64,000 nt of DNA, taken from Klenkia brasiliensis (lineage in GTDB: Bacteria > Actinomycetota > Actinomycetes > Mycobacteriales > Geodermatophilaceae). Where the stretch lies: the NCBI RefSeq assembly GCF_900100695.1, contig NZ_FNCF01000003.1, positions 124,001-188,000 of the forward strand, in the 5' to 3' direction. A model generated the notes under the pieces. The model made no database searches, had not been told where the DNA came from, and saw only the letters and a program-made list of their open reading frames with translations. How positions within the stretch are numbered: position 1 is the stretch's first letter; every line of letters starts with the position of its first letter. Both the position numbers and the translations under genes were made by a program. Below, piece after piece: positions 16,715-25,401 of the stretch.

Positions 16715-17554
16715 CTACAGAGCGCGCCCGGCCACGACCGACAGCAGCTGCAGCTTCTCGTGCGCCTCGCTGCCGGGGACGGCGGTGTAGACCAGCAGCG
16801 TGTGGCCCTGCAGCGGGTCCTGCAGGGTCTGGCACTGCAGCTCCATCAGCCCGACCTCGGGGTGCACCAGCCGCTTGCCCTCGGCCGGCCGCAGGCCGAC
16901 CTCGTGCCGCTCCCACACCCGCCGGAACTCCTCGCTGCGGCCCAGCAGGTCCTCGGCCATCACGGCCGCCCGGGACCGCGGCCCCCGGACGGCGACCACC
17001 GACCGCAGCGCCGAGGCCCACACCCGGCCCATGTGCTCGTGGTCGTCGGGGTGGTAGCGGCGGCGCACCTCGGGGTCGGTGAACCACCGGTACCCCAGGC
17101 TGCGCGCGGGCCCGGTGCGCAGCGACGCGTCGCCCAGCAGCGCGACGCCCATCGGGGTCTGCCGCAGCGTCTCCCCCAGCTCGGTGACCACCTCGGCGGG
17201 GGTGTCCTGCAGCCGGTCGAGGATGCGCAGCATGCCGGGCTCGACGTGCGTGCCGTCCGCGCCGCGGGGCGGGGGGCGGTGCCCGGCCAGCCGGAACAGG
17301 TGGTCGCGCTGGTCCAGCGACAGGTGCAGCCCCTGCGCGATGGCGGCCACCATCGACTCCGAGGGCTGCGGCCCGCGCTCGCGCTCGAGCCGGGAGTAGT
17401 AGTCCGGCGACATGTGCGCCAGCGCGGCGACCTCCTCGCGGCGCAGGCCCGCGGTGCGGCGCCGCTGCCCGCGGGGCAGGCCGACGTCCTCGGGCTGCAG
17501 GGACTCCCGGCAGCGGCGCAGGAAGTCGGCCAGGCCGGCCCGGTCGATGTCCAC
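16715..17554 (-). CDS. XRE-type regulator with MmyB-like ligand domain
   Basis: The 279-residue protein has an N-terminal helix-turn-helix with the signature [30 protein letters not shown] (motif at about residues 30-60) and a C-terminal MmyB-like domain ending in [17 protein letters not shown] and [19 protein letters not shown]. This is a common actinobacterial regulator class in which the C-terminal PAS-like domain binds a fatty acid-type ligand. It typically represses an adjacent divergent dehydrogenase gene, as found here. GTG 17554 lies six bases after a CAGGAT hexamer, so a leaderless start is likely. Confidence 0.88.
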   Translation of the reverse strand: MDIDRAGLADFLRRCRESLQPEDVGLPRGQRRRTAGLRREEVAALAHMSPDYYSRLERERGPQPSESMVAAIAQGLHLSLDQRDHLFRLAGHRPPPRGADGTHVEPGMLRILDRLQDTPAEVVTELGETLRQTPMGVALLGDASLRTGPARSLGYRWFTDPEVRRRYHPDDHEHMGRVWASALRSVVAVRGPRSRAAVMAEDLLGRSEEFRRVWERHEVGLRPAEGKRLVHPEVGLMELQCQTLQDPLQGHTLLVYTAVPGSEAHEKLQLLSVVAGRAL

Positions 17555-17597
17555 GCCGTGATCCTGCCCGGGGCCGCCGGGCCGATCCAGGGCCCAG

Positions 17598-17618
17598 CCT
17601 GGGCCTGGCGATCCCAGG
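17598..17618. promoter_or_regulatory. candidate operator dyad in the MmyB-regulator/SDR intergenic region
   Basis: CCTGGG (17598-17603) and CCCAGG (17613-17618) form an inverted repeat with nine bases between them, in the 134-bp gap between the divergent regulator and SDR genes. Position and symmetry fit a repressor operator. A partly overlapping second CCAGGGCCCAGCCTGG dyad lies just upstream. Confidence 0.4.
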
Positions 17619-17688
17619 ACGAGCGGGTCGTGGTGCGCGGCGGGCGGGCGGCGCAGCGTGGGGACCACACCGACCCGAGGAGACCCCG

Positions 17689-18633
17689 ATGGCCCGCACC
17701 ACCACCCCCGCGCCCCTCCCCGACCTGACCGGCCGCCGCGCCGTCGTCACCGGCGCCAGCGACGGCATGGGCCGGGTCATCGCGACCCGGCTGGCCGCCG
17801 CGGGCGCCGAGGTGGTGTTGCCGGTCCGCAACCCCGCCAAGGGGGAGGCCGCCCTGGCCGCCGTCCGCGCCGCCGTCCCCGGGGCCGACGTGTCCCTGCG
17901 GGAGCTGGACCTGTCCTCGCTGGCCTCGGTCGCGGCCCTCGGCGACGCCCTGCGGTCGGAGGACCGGCCGGTGCACCTGCTGGTGGCCAACGCCGGGGTG
18001 ATGACCCCGCCGCAGCGGCAGACCACCGCCGACGGCCACGAGCTGCAGTGGGGCACCAACCACCTGGGCCACGTCGCCCTGGTCGGCCACCTCCTGCCGC
18101 TGCTGCTCGCCGGCCGCGCCCGGGTCGTGTCCCAGCTCAGCGTGGCCGCCGCCCGCGGCACCGTGCAGGAGGACGACCCGGACTCCCGGCGCTCCTACGA
18201 CGGCATGCGCGCCTACCGGTCGTCGAAGATCGCGCTGGGCCTGTTCGGCCTGGAGCTGCAGCGGCGCAGCACCGCGGGCGGCTGGGGCATCACCAGCGCG
18301 CTGTCCCACCCCGGGGTGGCGCCGACCAACCTGCTCGCCGCCCGGCCCGAGGTCGGCCGGGCCTCCGACACCCTCGGCCGCCGGGTGATCCGGTTCCTGT
18401 CCGCCCGCGGCCTGCTGGTGGGCACGGTCGAGAGCGCCGCCGAGCCGGCCCTGCTCGCGGCCACCGCCCCCGACGCCGGCGGCGCGTTCTTCGGGCCCGC
18501 CGGGCCGGGGCACGTGGGCGGTCCGCCCGCCCGGCAGGAGCTCTACCGCACCCTCACCGACACCGACGCCGCCCGCCGGGTGTGGGAGCTGTCCGTCGCC
18601 CAGGCCGGGGTGCCGGTGGACGTCCGTCGCTGA
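17689..18633 (+). CDS. short-chain dehydrogenase/reductase
   Basis: The 314-residue protein has the classical SDR cofactor motif [15 protein letters not shown] in LLVANAGV, an Asn in WGTNHLGH, Ser in VVSQLSVAA and YRSSK as the catalytic YxxxK. NADP preference is suggested by VRNP after strand 2. It resembles the retinol-dehydrogenase-like SDRs common next to MmyB-type regulators; the substrate is unknown. ATG 17689 follows CGAGGAGACCCCG, a good ribosome-binding site. Confidence 0.88.
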   Translation: MARTTTPAPLPDLTGRRAVVTGASDGMGRVIATRLAAAGAEVVLPVRNPAKGEAALAAVRAAVPGADVSLRELDLSSLASVAALGDALRSEDRPVHLLVANAGVMTPPQRQTTADGHELQWGTNHLGHVALVGHLLPLLLAGRARVVSQLSVAAARGTVQEDDPDSRRSYDGMRAYRSSKIALGLFGLELQRRSTAGGWGITSALSHPGVAPTNLLAARPEVGRASDTLGRRVIRFLSARGLLVGTVESAAEPALLAATAPDAGGAFFGPAGPGHVGGPPARQELYRTLTDTDAARRVWELSVAQAGVPVDVRR

Positions 18634-18649
18634 TCGAACACGTGTTCGA
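18634..18649. promoter_or_regulatory. perfect LexA (SOS) box
   Basis: The sequence TCGAACACGTGTTCGA is a perfect 16-bp palindrome matching the actinobacterial/Bacillus-type LexA operator (CGAAC-N4-GTTCG). It begins right after the upstream SDR stop codon and ends 21 bases before the GTG of the small gene at 18671. A CATGCT hexamer lies between box and start, so the box overlaps the promoter of that gene. Confidence 0.85.
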
Positions 18650-18670
18650 CCACCGTGGCATGCTGTCCGG

Positions 18671-18958
18671 GTGGCGGGTCGGACGGGTGAGCCGCCGGAG
18701 GGCGTCTCGACGCCCGTCCGGCCGGCGCAGCACTGCTGGGTGACCGGCATGCCCGGCCAGCTCGACGACGCCTGGCCGGCCATCCTGCTCGGCTGGGGCC
18801 GCGACGGCGACGGCCGCTGGTGGGGCCGGGTGGCCTACACCGTGCCCCAGGGGCTGGGCCCGGCGGTGATCGACACCTGGGTGCAGGCGGGCTACCTGCG
18901 GCGGTTGGAGCCCGAACCCCGCCGGCCGTCCCCCAGCCGCCGGCGGTTCCCCAACTGA
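18671..18958 (+). CDS. small conserved protein under LexA control
   Basis: The 95-residue protein contains QHCWVTGMPGQLDDAWPAIL and GWGRDGDGRWWGRVAYTVPQ, followed by an Arg/Pro-rich tail. Tryptophan-rich proteins of this type are found in other high-GC actinobacteria, sometimes near translesion-synthesis genes as I recall, but the function is unknown. GTG 18671 is six bases after a CATGCT hexamer and 21 bases after the LexA box, which indicates a leaderless, DNA-damage-inducible transcript. The neighbours (SDR, Kup) are unrelated to repair, so this is a free-standing SOS gene here. Confidence 0.75.
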   Translation: MAGRTGEPPEGVSTPVRPAQHCWVTGMPGQLDDAWPAILLGWGRDGDGRWWGRVAYTVPQGLGPAVIDTWVQAGYLRRLEPEPRRPSPSRRRFPN

Positions 18959-19004
18959 GCGCGTCGAGGTGTGCCGCACAGGGCCACGGGGTTCACTGCC
19001 GGTC

Positions 19005-21005
19005 GTGACCGAGCAGATCGCCACCGCACCGGCGCACGACGGGCCCGCCGGCCGCGGCCGGGTGCGCCCCGAGGGTGCCTCCCCCACCCGGGCAGCCCTC
19101 ACCCTCGGCGCGCTCGGCGTCGTCTTCGGCGACATCGGCACCAGCCCGATCTACACGCTGCAGACGCTGTTCAGCCCCGACGACCCGCACCCGGTCCCGC
19201 TGACCGAGGCCAACCTGCTCGGCCTGCTCTCGTTGATCTTCTGGTCGGCCACGATCGTGGTCACCGGGCTCTACGTCGGGGTCGTGCTGCACGCGGACAA
19301 CCACGGCGAGGGCGGCATCATGTCGCTGATCACCCTGGTCGGGCGCCGCGGCCGCGACGGGCGCCGGCTGCCCCCGACGGTGGTCCGCCGGCTCGCGCTG
19401 GCCGGCATCGCCGGGGCCGCGCTCTTCCTCGCCGACAGCATGATCACCCCGGCCATCTCGGTGCTGTCGGCGGTCGAGGGCGTCACCGTGGTCGACCCGG
19501 CCCTCGGGGACTTCGTCGTCCCCGCCGTGCTGGTCATCGTGGTGGCGCTGTTCGTCGTGCAGCGGTTCGGCACCGCCAAGGTGGGTGCGGCGTTCGGGCC
19601 GGTGATGGTGCTGTGGTTCCTCGTCATCGGCCTGGGCGGGCTGTCCCGGGTGGTGGCCGAGCCCGGCGTGCTGCGCGCGTTGTCGCCCACCTACGCGATC
19701 GGCTTCTTCGTCGAGCAGCCCGGCACCGCCTTCTTCGCCCTGGCCGCGGTGGTGCTGGTCATCACCGGCGCCGAGGCGCTCTACGCCGACCTCGGCCACT
19801 TCGGCCGGGCCCCGATCACCCGGGCCTGGCTGTTCCTGGTCTACCCGGCCTGCATGCTGTCCTACTACGGGCAGGGCGCGCTGGTCATCGGCGACCTGTC
19901 CCCCGACGGCCCCATCACCGCACCGTTCTTCCGGGTCGTCCCGGGCTGGGCGCTGGTGCCGCTGGTCGTGCTGGCCACCCTCGCCACGGTCATCGCCTCC
20001 CAGGCGGTCATCACCGGTGCGTTCTCCGTCGTCCGGCAGGCCGTGCAGCTGGGCTACCTGCCGCGGCTGCGGATCGTGCACACCTCCGCGCACACCATCG
20101 GCCAGGTCTACGTGCCCTACGTCAACTACGGGCTGATGGTCGCCGTCGTCCTGCTGGTGCTGTCCTTCCGCAGCTCGGCCGCGCTGGCGTTCGCCTACGG
20201 CATGGCGGTGACCTGCACCGTGCTGGTGACCATCGTGCTGACCTCCGTCGTCGCGGTGCACCGCTGGGGCCGGCCCCGGCCGCTGGTGCTGGCCGGGGGC
20301 GGGTTCGTCGGGCTGGTGATGCTCGGCTTCCTGGCCGCGAACCTGACCAAGCTCGCCCACGGCGCGTGGGTGCCGCTGGTCATCGGCCTGCTGCTGTTCA
20401 CCGTGATGACGACCTGGTTCCGCGGCCGGCTGCTGGTGACCAAGCGCCGGCACGAGCAGGAGGGTCCGCTGGACGACGTGCTGCACGACGCCTGCGACCC
20501 CGGCTCGCCGCTGGTCCGGGTGCCGGGCACGGCGGTCTACCTCAACCGGGCCACCAAGGGCGAGCCCACCGCGCCGCTGGCGCTGCGCTCCACGGTCGAG
20601 CACCTGCACGCCCTGCACGAGCGGGTGCTGGTGGTCTCGCTGACCACCGCGCTGAGCCCGTGGGTGGTCGACGAGGAGATCGGCACCGTGACCGTCCCCG
20701 AGGGCAGCGACGGCTCGGTGGTGCTGGTGACCCTGCACTTCGGCTACCGGCAGCGCACCGACGTCCCGGCGGCCCTGGCCCGCGCGCTGGCCGCGGCCGA
20801 CCTCGACGTCGACCTGGACGAGGCGTCCTGGTTCCTGTCCACCATCGACGTCAGCCGCTCCCCCGGCCACCACCGGCCCGGTGAGCTGCCGCGCTGGCGC
20901 CGGGCGGTCTTCACCGCGACCTCGCACCTGACCACCGACGCGGCGCGCTCCTTCGAGCTGCCCAAGGACCGCACCGTGGTGATGGGCGCGCGGATCGAGG
21001 TCTGA
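19005..21005 (+). CDS. kup: KUP-type potassium uptake protein
   Basis: The 666-residue protein starts with the KUP signature GALGVVFGDIGTSPIYTLQT and has about twelve transmembrane segments (for example VLVITGAEALYADLGHFGR and YYGQGALV), followed by a cytoplasmic domain of about 170 residues with RVPGTAVYLN. This matches the low-affinity K+/H+ symporters of the KUP/HAK family. GTG 19005 is 46 bp after the small SOS gene. No c-di-AMP riboswitch is seen upstream. Its stop codon lies one base from the convergent amidase gene. Confidence 0.93.
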   Translation: MTEQIATAPAHDGPAGRGRVRPEGASPTRAALTLGALGVVFGDIGTSPIYTLQTLFSPDDPHPVPLTEANLLGLLSLIFWSATIVVTGLYVGVVLHADNHGEGGIMSLITLVGRRGRDGRRLPPTVVRRLALAGIAGAALFLADSMITPAISVLSAVEGVTVVDPALGDFVVPAVLVIVVALFVVQRFGTAKVGAAFGPVMVLWFLVIGLGGLSRVVAEPGVLRALSPTYAIGFFVEQPGTAFFALAAVVLVITGAEALYADLGHFGRAPITRAWLFLVYPACMLSYYGQGALVIGDLSPDGPITAPFFRVVPGWALVPLVVLATLATVIASQAVITGAFSVVRQAVQLGYLPRLRIVHTSAHTIGQVYVPYVNYGLMVAVVLLVLSFRSSAALAFAYGMAVTCTVLVTIVLTSVVAVHRWGRPRPLVLAGGGFVGLVMLGFLAANLTKLAHGAWVPLVIGLLLFTVMTTWFRGRLLVTKRRHEQEGPLDDVLHDACDPGSPLVRVPGTAVYLNRATKGEPTAPLALRSTVEHLHALHERVLVVSLTTALSPWVVDEEIGTVTVPEGSDGSVVLVTLHFGYRQRTDVPAALARALAAADLDVDLDEASWFLSTIDVSRSPGHHRPGELPRWRRAVFTATSHLTTDAARSFELPKDRTVVMGARIEV

Positions 21006-21006
21006 G

Positions 21007-22566
21007 CTACAGCGACCGGTCCCACCCGGCGAGCAGGCCGGTCAGCGCGGTGTCGGCGCCGGGCGCGCCGATGACCGCCACGCCCACCGGGTGGCCCTCC
21101 ACCAGGCCGGCGGGGGCCACCGCCGAGGGCAGCCCGCCGAGCCCGGCCAGGCAGGTCAGCCGCAGGGTTGCCCCGCGCAGCGCGGCCTTCTCCGCGGCCG
21201 GGGCGACCACCGGCGGCGCCGTGGTGCTGGTGGCCGGGGCCAGGACGGCGACGCCCTCGCCGATCCGCTCCCGCAGCGCCGTCCGGGCCTCCCCCACCAC
21301 GTCGGCGGCGTGGGCGGCCTCCCCGGCGGTGACCGTGGCGGCGTCGGCGAAGCGCTGCGCGATGCCCGGGCCCAGGGTGCCGCCGTGGGCGGTCACCCAC
21401 TCCCCGTGCGCGGCCCACGCCTGCGCGCCCTGCGCGGTGCGGAACGCGGCGAACCACGTCTCGTGCTCCTCGCCCGCCATCAACCGCTCGCTGCGCACGG
21501 GCAACCCGGACGCCGCGGCCACCGCCCGGACCAGGTCGGCCACCGGCGGGGCCGCCAGCTCCAGCAGGTCCTCGGCGAGCACCAGCTCGGTGACCGGGGC
21601 GGACGGCGGCAGCAGCAGCTGCGCCGTCCGGTGCAGCAGGCCGGCGTCGCGGGTCAGCCAGCCCACGACGTCGAAGCCGGGGGCCAGCGGCGCGACGCCG
21701 TCCAGCGGCAGCGCGCCGTGGGTGGGCCGCAGGCCGTGCAGCCCGCACCAGGACGCCGGCACCCGGATCGACCCGGCGGTGTCGGTGCCCAGCCCCAGGT
21801 CGGCCAGGCCGCGGGCGACCGCGCTGGCCGGCCCGCTGGTGGAGCCGCCGACGGCCAGGCCGGCACCCCACGGGTTGGCCGGGCTGCCGGTGTGCACGTT
21901 GGTGCCGGAGATGCTGTAGGCCAGCTCGTCGGTGGTGGCGATGCCCCGCACGTGCGCGCCGGCCGCGAGCAGCGCGGCCAGCACCGGCGCGTGCGCGGGT
22001 TCGGTGCGGGCCAGCGCGAGCTTCGCCGGGTTGCCCGCCCCCACCCGCTGCCCGGCGACGGCGACCAGGTCCTTGACCGCGACCGACACCCCGTCGAGCG
22101 GCCCGCTGCCGGTGGGTGCCACCAGCGGGGACCCGAGCACCCGCCAGGTCGTCGGGTCCTCGACCGGGTCCAGCGGCTGCGGGCCCGAGCTGACGTGCGC
22201 GACCCGGACCTGCCACCCGGCCGGCCCGCGCTCCCAGACCTGGGTCTGCAGGCCGCGGGTGCCGTCGGGGCGCCGGGTCTCCGCGACCGCGGTCGCCAGG
22301 TCGGCCGTGTGCGCCACGACGTGCAGCGCGACGACGGTGCGGGCCGGGGCGCCCCCGCGCCCGCGGCGGTAGTCGCTGATCGCGGTGTGCGAGACCAGCA
22401 CGCCGGCGGCGTCGGCCCGCAGGGTGTCCTCCCCCGGGGCGAACAGCGCGTCGAGCTCGGCCAGGTCGTCGGCGGCCAACGCCGCCTCGTACCGGGCGAC
22501 GGCCGCCCGGACCTCCTCGACGACGGTCGACGCGGTGGTGGCTGCGGTGGTGGCTGCGCCGGTCAC
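21007..22566 (-). CDS. amidase with N-terminal AtzH-like (DUF3225) domain
   Basis: The 519-residue protein is a fusion. Residues about 15-130 form a SnoaL/NTF2-like AtzH-type domain (FAPGEDTLRADAAGV; SDYRRGRGG; VWERGPAGWQVRVAHVS). Residues about 150-519 are an amidase-signature enzyme with an intact Ser-cisSer-Lys triad: VAVKDLVAVAG (Lys), GGSTSGPAS (cis-Ser) and DTAGSIRVPA (Ser nucleophile). AtzH and AtzE/AtzF-type amidases act on carboxylated ureas in cyanuric acid breakdown, so a carboxyurea or ureide substrate is plausible but unproven. The start GTG overlaps the cupin stop as GTGA. It is the last gene of a five-gene coupled operon. Confidence 0.85.
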   Translation of the reverse strand: MTGAATTAATTASTVVEEVRAAVARYEAALAADDLAELDALFAPGEDTLRADAAGVLVSHTAISDYRRGRGGAPARTVVALHVVAHTADLATAVAETRRPDGTRGLQTQVWERGPAGWQVRVAHVSSGPQPLDPVEDPTTWRVLGSPLVAPTGSGPLDGVSVAVKDLVAVAGQRVGAGNPAKLALARTEPAHAPVLAALLAAGAHVRGIATTDELAYSISGTNVHTGSPANPWGAGLAVGGSTSGPASAVARGLADLGLGTDTAGSIRVPASWCGLHGLRPTHGALPLDGVAPLAPGFDVVGWLTRDAGLLHRTAQLLLPPSAPVTELVLAEDLLELAAPPVADLVRAVAAASGLPVRSERLMAGEEHETWFAAFRTAQGAQAWAAHGEWVTAHGGTLGPGIAQRFADAATVTAGEAAHAADVVGEARTALRERIGEGVAVLAPATSTTAPPVVAPAAEKAALRGATLRLTCLAGLGGLPSAVAPAGLVEGHPVGVAVIGAPGADTALTGLLAGWDRSL

Positions 22567-23000
22567 GCGGCGGTGAGGACGGCGCCCAGCACCGCGGCGT
22601 CGGCGTCGTCCAGGAAGGCCTCCGGGCCGGTGAGGATGAGGTCGGCGAAGCCGCCGTCGTTCTCCATCACGGTGATCGTGTACAGCCGTTCGGTCGCCGA
22701 GGTGTTGACGATGTGGTGCACCGACGTCGCCGGCAGCACGATGACGTCGCCCGGGCCGAGCTCGGTGACGTGCTCGTCGCTGTGCGCCCGGGCGGTGCCG
22801 CGCAGCACCACGAAGGTCTCGGTGGAGGCCTCGTGCGAGTTGTCCGGCTGCGAGCCGCCGGGCTCCCAGATCTCCAGCACCACCGTCGTGGAGGACCCGT
22901 CGGCCGGGCCGGACAGCACGGCCAGCCGCACCGTGCGGTTGTCACCGATGTAGTGCGGGGTGATGTCGGACAGCGACTTGACGACGGGGGCGGTGGCCAT
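22563..23000 (-). CDS. cupin domain protein
   Basis: The 145-residue single-domain cupin has the two conserved motifs: NSHEASTETFVVLRGTARAH (His/Glu ligands) and PGDVIVLPATSVHHIVN (second-motif His). It could be a metal-dependent isomerase, hydrolase or oxygenase, or a small-molecule binder. Its start codon overlaps the stop codon of the isochorismatase-like gene (TGATG) and its stop codon overlaps the amidase start, so it belongs to the same translationally coupled operon. Its role in the pathway is unknown. Confidence 0.82.
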   Translation of the reverse strand: MATAPVVKSLSDITPHYIGDNRTVRLAVLSGPADGSSTTVVLEIWEPGGSQPDNSHEASTETFVVLRGTARAHSDEHVTELGPGDVIVLPATSVHHIVNTSATERLYTITVMENDGGFADLILTGPEAFLDDADAAVLGAVLTAA

Positions 23001-23779
23001 CAGGGCTCCTGGGTGTCGAGGCCGGCCCGCAGGTCGGCCGAGGTGGTGGTGAAGCCGAAGCACTGGCGCACGTTGTAGAGCGTCGCGTCGGTGCAGAAGC
23101 CCGGGGACGTGGTGCCGCACAGGTCCTCGACCAGGACGACGTCGTAGCCCAGGTTCGCCGCGTCGACGAGGGTGGCGTAGACGCACTGGTCGGTGTTCAC
23201 CCCGGCGAACAGCAGGGTGTCCACCCGCAGGTTGCGCAGCACGGCGTCCAGCACGGTGCCGGGGAACCCGCTCATCCGGTGCTTGGCGACGTGCAGGTCA
23301 CCGGGCTCGGGCACCAGTTCGTCGACCAGGCCGGCCGACCACGACCCCAGCTCGAGCACCCGGGAACCGCCGGGCAGCGGGTCGCCGATGCCGGTCGAGG
23401 CGCCGTCGGGGTCGTACACGTGCCGGACGCCGGGCGGCAGGTCGGCGCGGTCGGGCCGGTTGCCCCAGTTGAGCCAGACGACGGGGACGCCGGCGGCGCG
23501 CAGCCCCGGCAGCGCCGACGCCAGGGCCGCGATCGGCGCCGCGGCGCCGGAGACGTCCACGCCGATGGAGGCCAGCCAGCCGTCGGGGTGGCAGAAGTCG
23601 TTCTGCAGGTCCACGGCGACCAGCGCGGTGCGGGCCAGGTCGAGGGTCAGCCGCTGGGGCAGCGCGCCGATCTCCACGGGCCGCGGCTTGCGGACCGGGC
23701 GACGCAGGTCGACGTGGTCAGCGCTGAGGGTCCAGGTGTTGCGGGCCCAGGTGTTGCGGGTCCCGGTGTTGCGGGTCAA
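23000..23779 (-). CDS. isochorismatase-family cysteine hydrolase
   Basis: The 259-residue protein has the triad of isochorismatase-like amidohydrolases: Asp in VAVDLQNDFCHP, Lys in VAKHRMSGF and nucleophilic Cys in GVNTDQCVYATLVDAANLG. Related enzymes hydrolyse N-carbamoyl and ureidoacrylate amides (for example RutB, N-carbamoylsarcosine amidohydrolase), releasing ammonia and CO2. The likely start is TTG 23779, which overlaps the SDR stop as TTGA; no ATG or GTG is available before the conserved domain. The first 20 residues are encoded by a 15-bp tandem repeat and are probably dispensable. Confidence 0.87.
   Translation of the reverse strand: MTRNTGTRNTWARNTWTLSADHVDLRRPVRKPRPVEIGALPQRLTLDLARTALVAVDLQNDFCHPDGWLASIGVDVSGAAAPIAALASALPGLRAAGVPVVWLNWGNRPDRADLPPGVRHVYDPDGASTGIGDPLPGGSRVLELGSWSAGLVDELVPEPGDLHVAKHRMSGFPGTVLDAVLRNLRVDTLLFAGVNTDQCVYATLVDAANLGYDVVLVEDLCGTTSPGFCTDATLYNVRQCFGFTTTSADLRAGLDTQEP
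23731..23775 (-). repeat. three 15-bp tandem repeats inside the cysteine hydrolase N-terminus
   Basis: Three adjacent units (23731-23745, 23746-23760, 23761-23775) share CCAGGTGTTGCGGG with one or two changes. Translated on the minus strand, they give RNTGT-RNTWA-RNTWT. Length in multiples of three preserves the frame, so copy number could vary between strains without inactivating the gene. Confidence 0.85.
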
Positions 23780-24531
23780 TGCGTGACCATCCCGCCGGCC
23801 ACGTTGATCGCCTCGCCGGTCAGGTAGTCCGAGTCCGCGCTGGCCAGGAAGAGCGCGGCGCGGGCGACGTCCTCGGGCTGGCCGAGCCGGCCCAGCGGCG
23901 ACCTCGCCGACCAGCGGGCGACGTCGGCGTCGGTGCGGGTGCCGGCGCCCATCTCGGTCAGCACGTACCCGGGGCACAGGCAGGTGGCCGTGATGCCCAG
24001 CGGGCCCAGCTCCTCCGCGGCGGCCCGGGTCAGCCCGATGACCGCGGCCTTGGACGCGGCGTAGTGCGCCTGGCCCGCGCCCCCGGCCTTGCCGCCCATC
24101 GAGGCGGTGTTGACCACCTTGCCCACCACGTCGCCCGGGAAGGCCGGGGCCCGCTGCGCCACCATCGCGGTGACCGCGACCTGGGTGGTCACCAGCATCG
24201 CGCGGACGTTGACCGCGAAGACCTCGTCCCACTCGAAGGGCTCGATGTCCAGCAGCGGGGCGAAGCGCAGGATGCCGGCGTTGTTGACCAGCACGTCGAC
24301 CCCGCCGAGCGCGTCGACGGCGGTCTGGGTGGCCGCGCGGGTGGCGGCGACGTCGGCCAGGTCGACCTCCACGGCGTGCCCGCCCACCTCGGCGGCGAGC
24401 TTGCCCGCCTCCTCGGCCAGCACGTCCAGCACCGCGACCGCGGCGCCCTCGGCGGCGAAGGTGCGCACCATCGCCGCGCCGATGCCGCGCGCGCCGCCGG
24501 TGACGACGACGCGCTTGCCGGCCAGCCTCAC
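23776..24531 (-). CDS. SDR family oxidoreductase
   Basis: The 251-residue classical SDR has TGGARGIGAAMV for NAD(P), Asp in LDVLAEE (NAD preference), NNAG, Ser in NTASMGGK, YAASK as catalytic YxxxK and CPGYVLTEMG after the active site. The substrate is unknown; in this setting it may oxidise or reduce a ring-cleavage intermediate. GTG 24531 overlaps the creatininase stop (GTGA), and its stop overlaps the next gene's TTG, so it is a middle member of the coupled operon. Confidence 0.88.
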   Translation of the reverse strand: MRLAGKRVVVTGGARGIGAAMVRTFAAEGAAVAVLDVLAEEAGKLAAEVGGHAVEVDLADVAATRAATQTAVDALGGVDVLVNNAGILRFAPLLDIEPFEWDEVFAVNVRAMLVTTQVAVTAMVAQRAPAFPGDVVGKVVNTASMGGKAGGAGQAHYAASKAAVIGLTRAAAEELGPLGITATCLCPGYVLTEMGAGTRTDADVARWSARSPLGRLGQPEDVARAALFLASADSDYLTGEAINVAGGMVTH

Positions 24532-25307
24532 GCGCGCGGCCCGGGGTCGAACCGGGCGACCTCGGCGAAGGCCTCCCCCAGGTAGGTCAGCATCGCCTCG
24601 GCCTTCTCCTTGCCGTGCTCGGCGGTGGCGGTGCTGGCGTCGCCGATCACGCCGTCGGGGCCGAAGTCGTCCGAGGTCCAGCCGAAGCTGACCGACCCGC
24701 CGAAGCGCACGTGCCGGTACTCGGTCAGCTGCTCGGGCACCCAGCGCTGCGCCTGCTCCATGTCCACCAGCTCGGGGCGCAGGTGCAGCATCAGGGAGGT
24801 CTCCTCGTGCCCGCCGTGGATGCCCAGGCCGAGCTCGCTCTCCGGGCTCTTCCCGCCGTGGTCGGCCGGCAGCGAGGGGTGCATCGTGAAGGTGCGCAGG
24901 CCGTAGGCGATCCGCAGGTCGCGGGCGGCCACCTGCAGCAGCGCGGAGTTGCCGCCGTGCCCGTTGAGGAAGGCCAGCCGTCGGGCCGGGGTCTTGGTGA
25001 TCGAGGACCCCAGGTCGTGCAGCACGCTCATCAGCGTCTGCGCCGAGAGCCAGAAGGTGCCGCAGCTCCAGTGGTGCTCGTTGCTCTTGGTGTAGGCCAG
25101 CGGCGGCAGCAGCCAGAGGTCCAGCTCCTCGCCGAACTCCGCGACCGCCCGCTCGGCCATGCTCTGCGCGGTGATCAGGTCGGTGGCGACCGGCAGGTGC
25201 GGGCCGTGCTGCTCGATCGCGCCGGTCGGCAGGACCAGCACCGAGTCCGGGCCGAGCGCGTCGGCGATGGCGGGGGCGGAGAGCTCGGTGAGCAGTCGGG
25301 CGGTCAC
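24528..25307 (-). CDS. creatininase family protein
   Basis: The 259-residue protein carries the metal site of creatininase-type amidohydrolases: TGAIEQHGPHLPVATD (Glu, His, Asp), FLNGHGGN and HGGHEETSLMLHL (His/Glu). The family opens cyclic amides (creatinine) or removes formyl groups. The GTG at 25307 follows a TAGCGT -10 hexamer by eight bases, indicating a leaderless first gene of the operon, and a GlnR-like box lies 35 bases further upstream. MftE of mycofactocin is in the same family, but no other mft gene is nearby. Confidence 0.88.
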   Translation of the reverse strand: MTARLLTELSAPAIADALGPDSVLVLPTGAIEQHGPHLPVATDLITAQSMAERAVAEFGEELDLWLLPPLAYTKSNEHHWSCGTFWLSAQTLMSVLHDLGSSITKTPARRLAFLNGHGGNSALLQVAARDLRIAYGLRTFTMHPSLPADHGGKSPESELGLGIHGGHEETSLMLHLRPELVDMEQAQRWVPEQLTEYRHVRFGGSVSFGWTSDDFGPDGVIGDASTATAEHGKEKAEAMLTYLGEAFAEVARFDPGPRA

Positions 25308-25342
25308 GCCCGCGGACGCTAGGACCGGGTCGTTGCAGGGCG

Positions 25343-25358
25343 GTGACGGTCGCGTTCC
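25343..25358 (-). promoter_or_regulatory. GlnR-like box in the creatininase/amidohydrolase divergent promoter
   Basis: On the minus strand the sequence reads GGAAC-gcgacc-GTCAC, the GNNAC-N6-GNNAC (AC-N9-AC) arrangement of actinobacterial GlnR sites. It lies 35 bp from the leftward creatininase start and 43 bp from the rightward amidohydrolase start, so it could control both. Confidence 0.5.
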
Positions 25359-25401
25359 AGCCGACACCTGCCCGGAACACACAGCTGCCAGGGTCGGTCC
25401 C

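Noticed and set aside
24528-25307. Mycofactocin MftE
   Set aside because: The protein is in the creatininase family, but no mftA, mftB, mftC or other mycofactocin gene is present.
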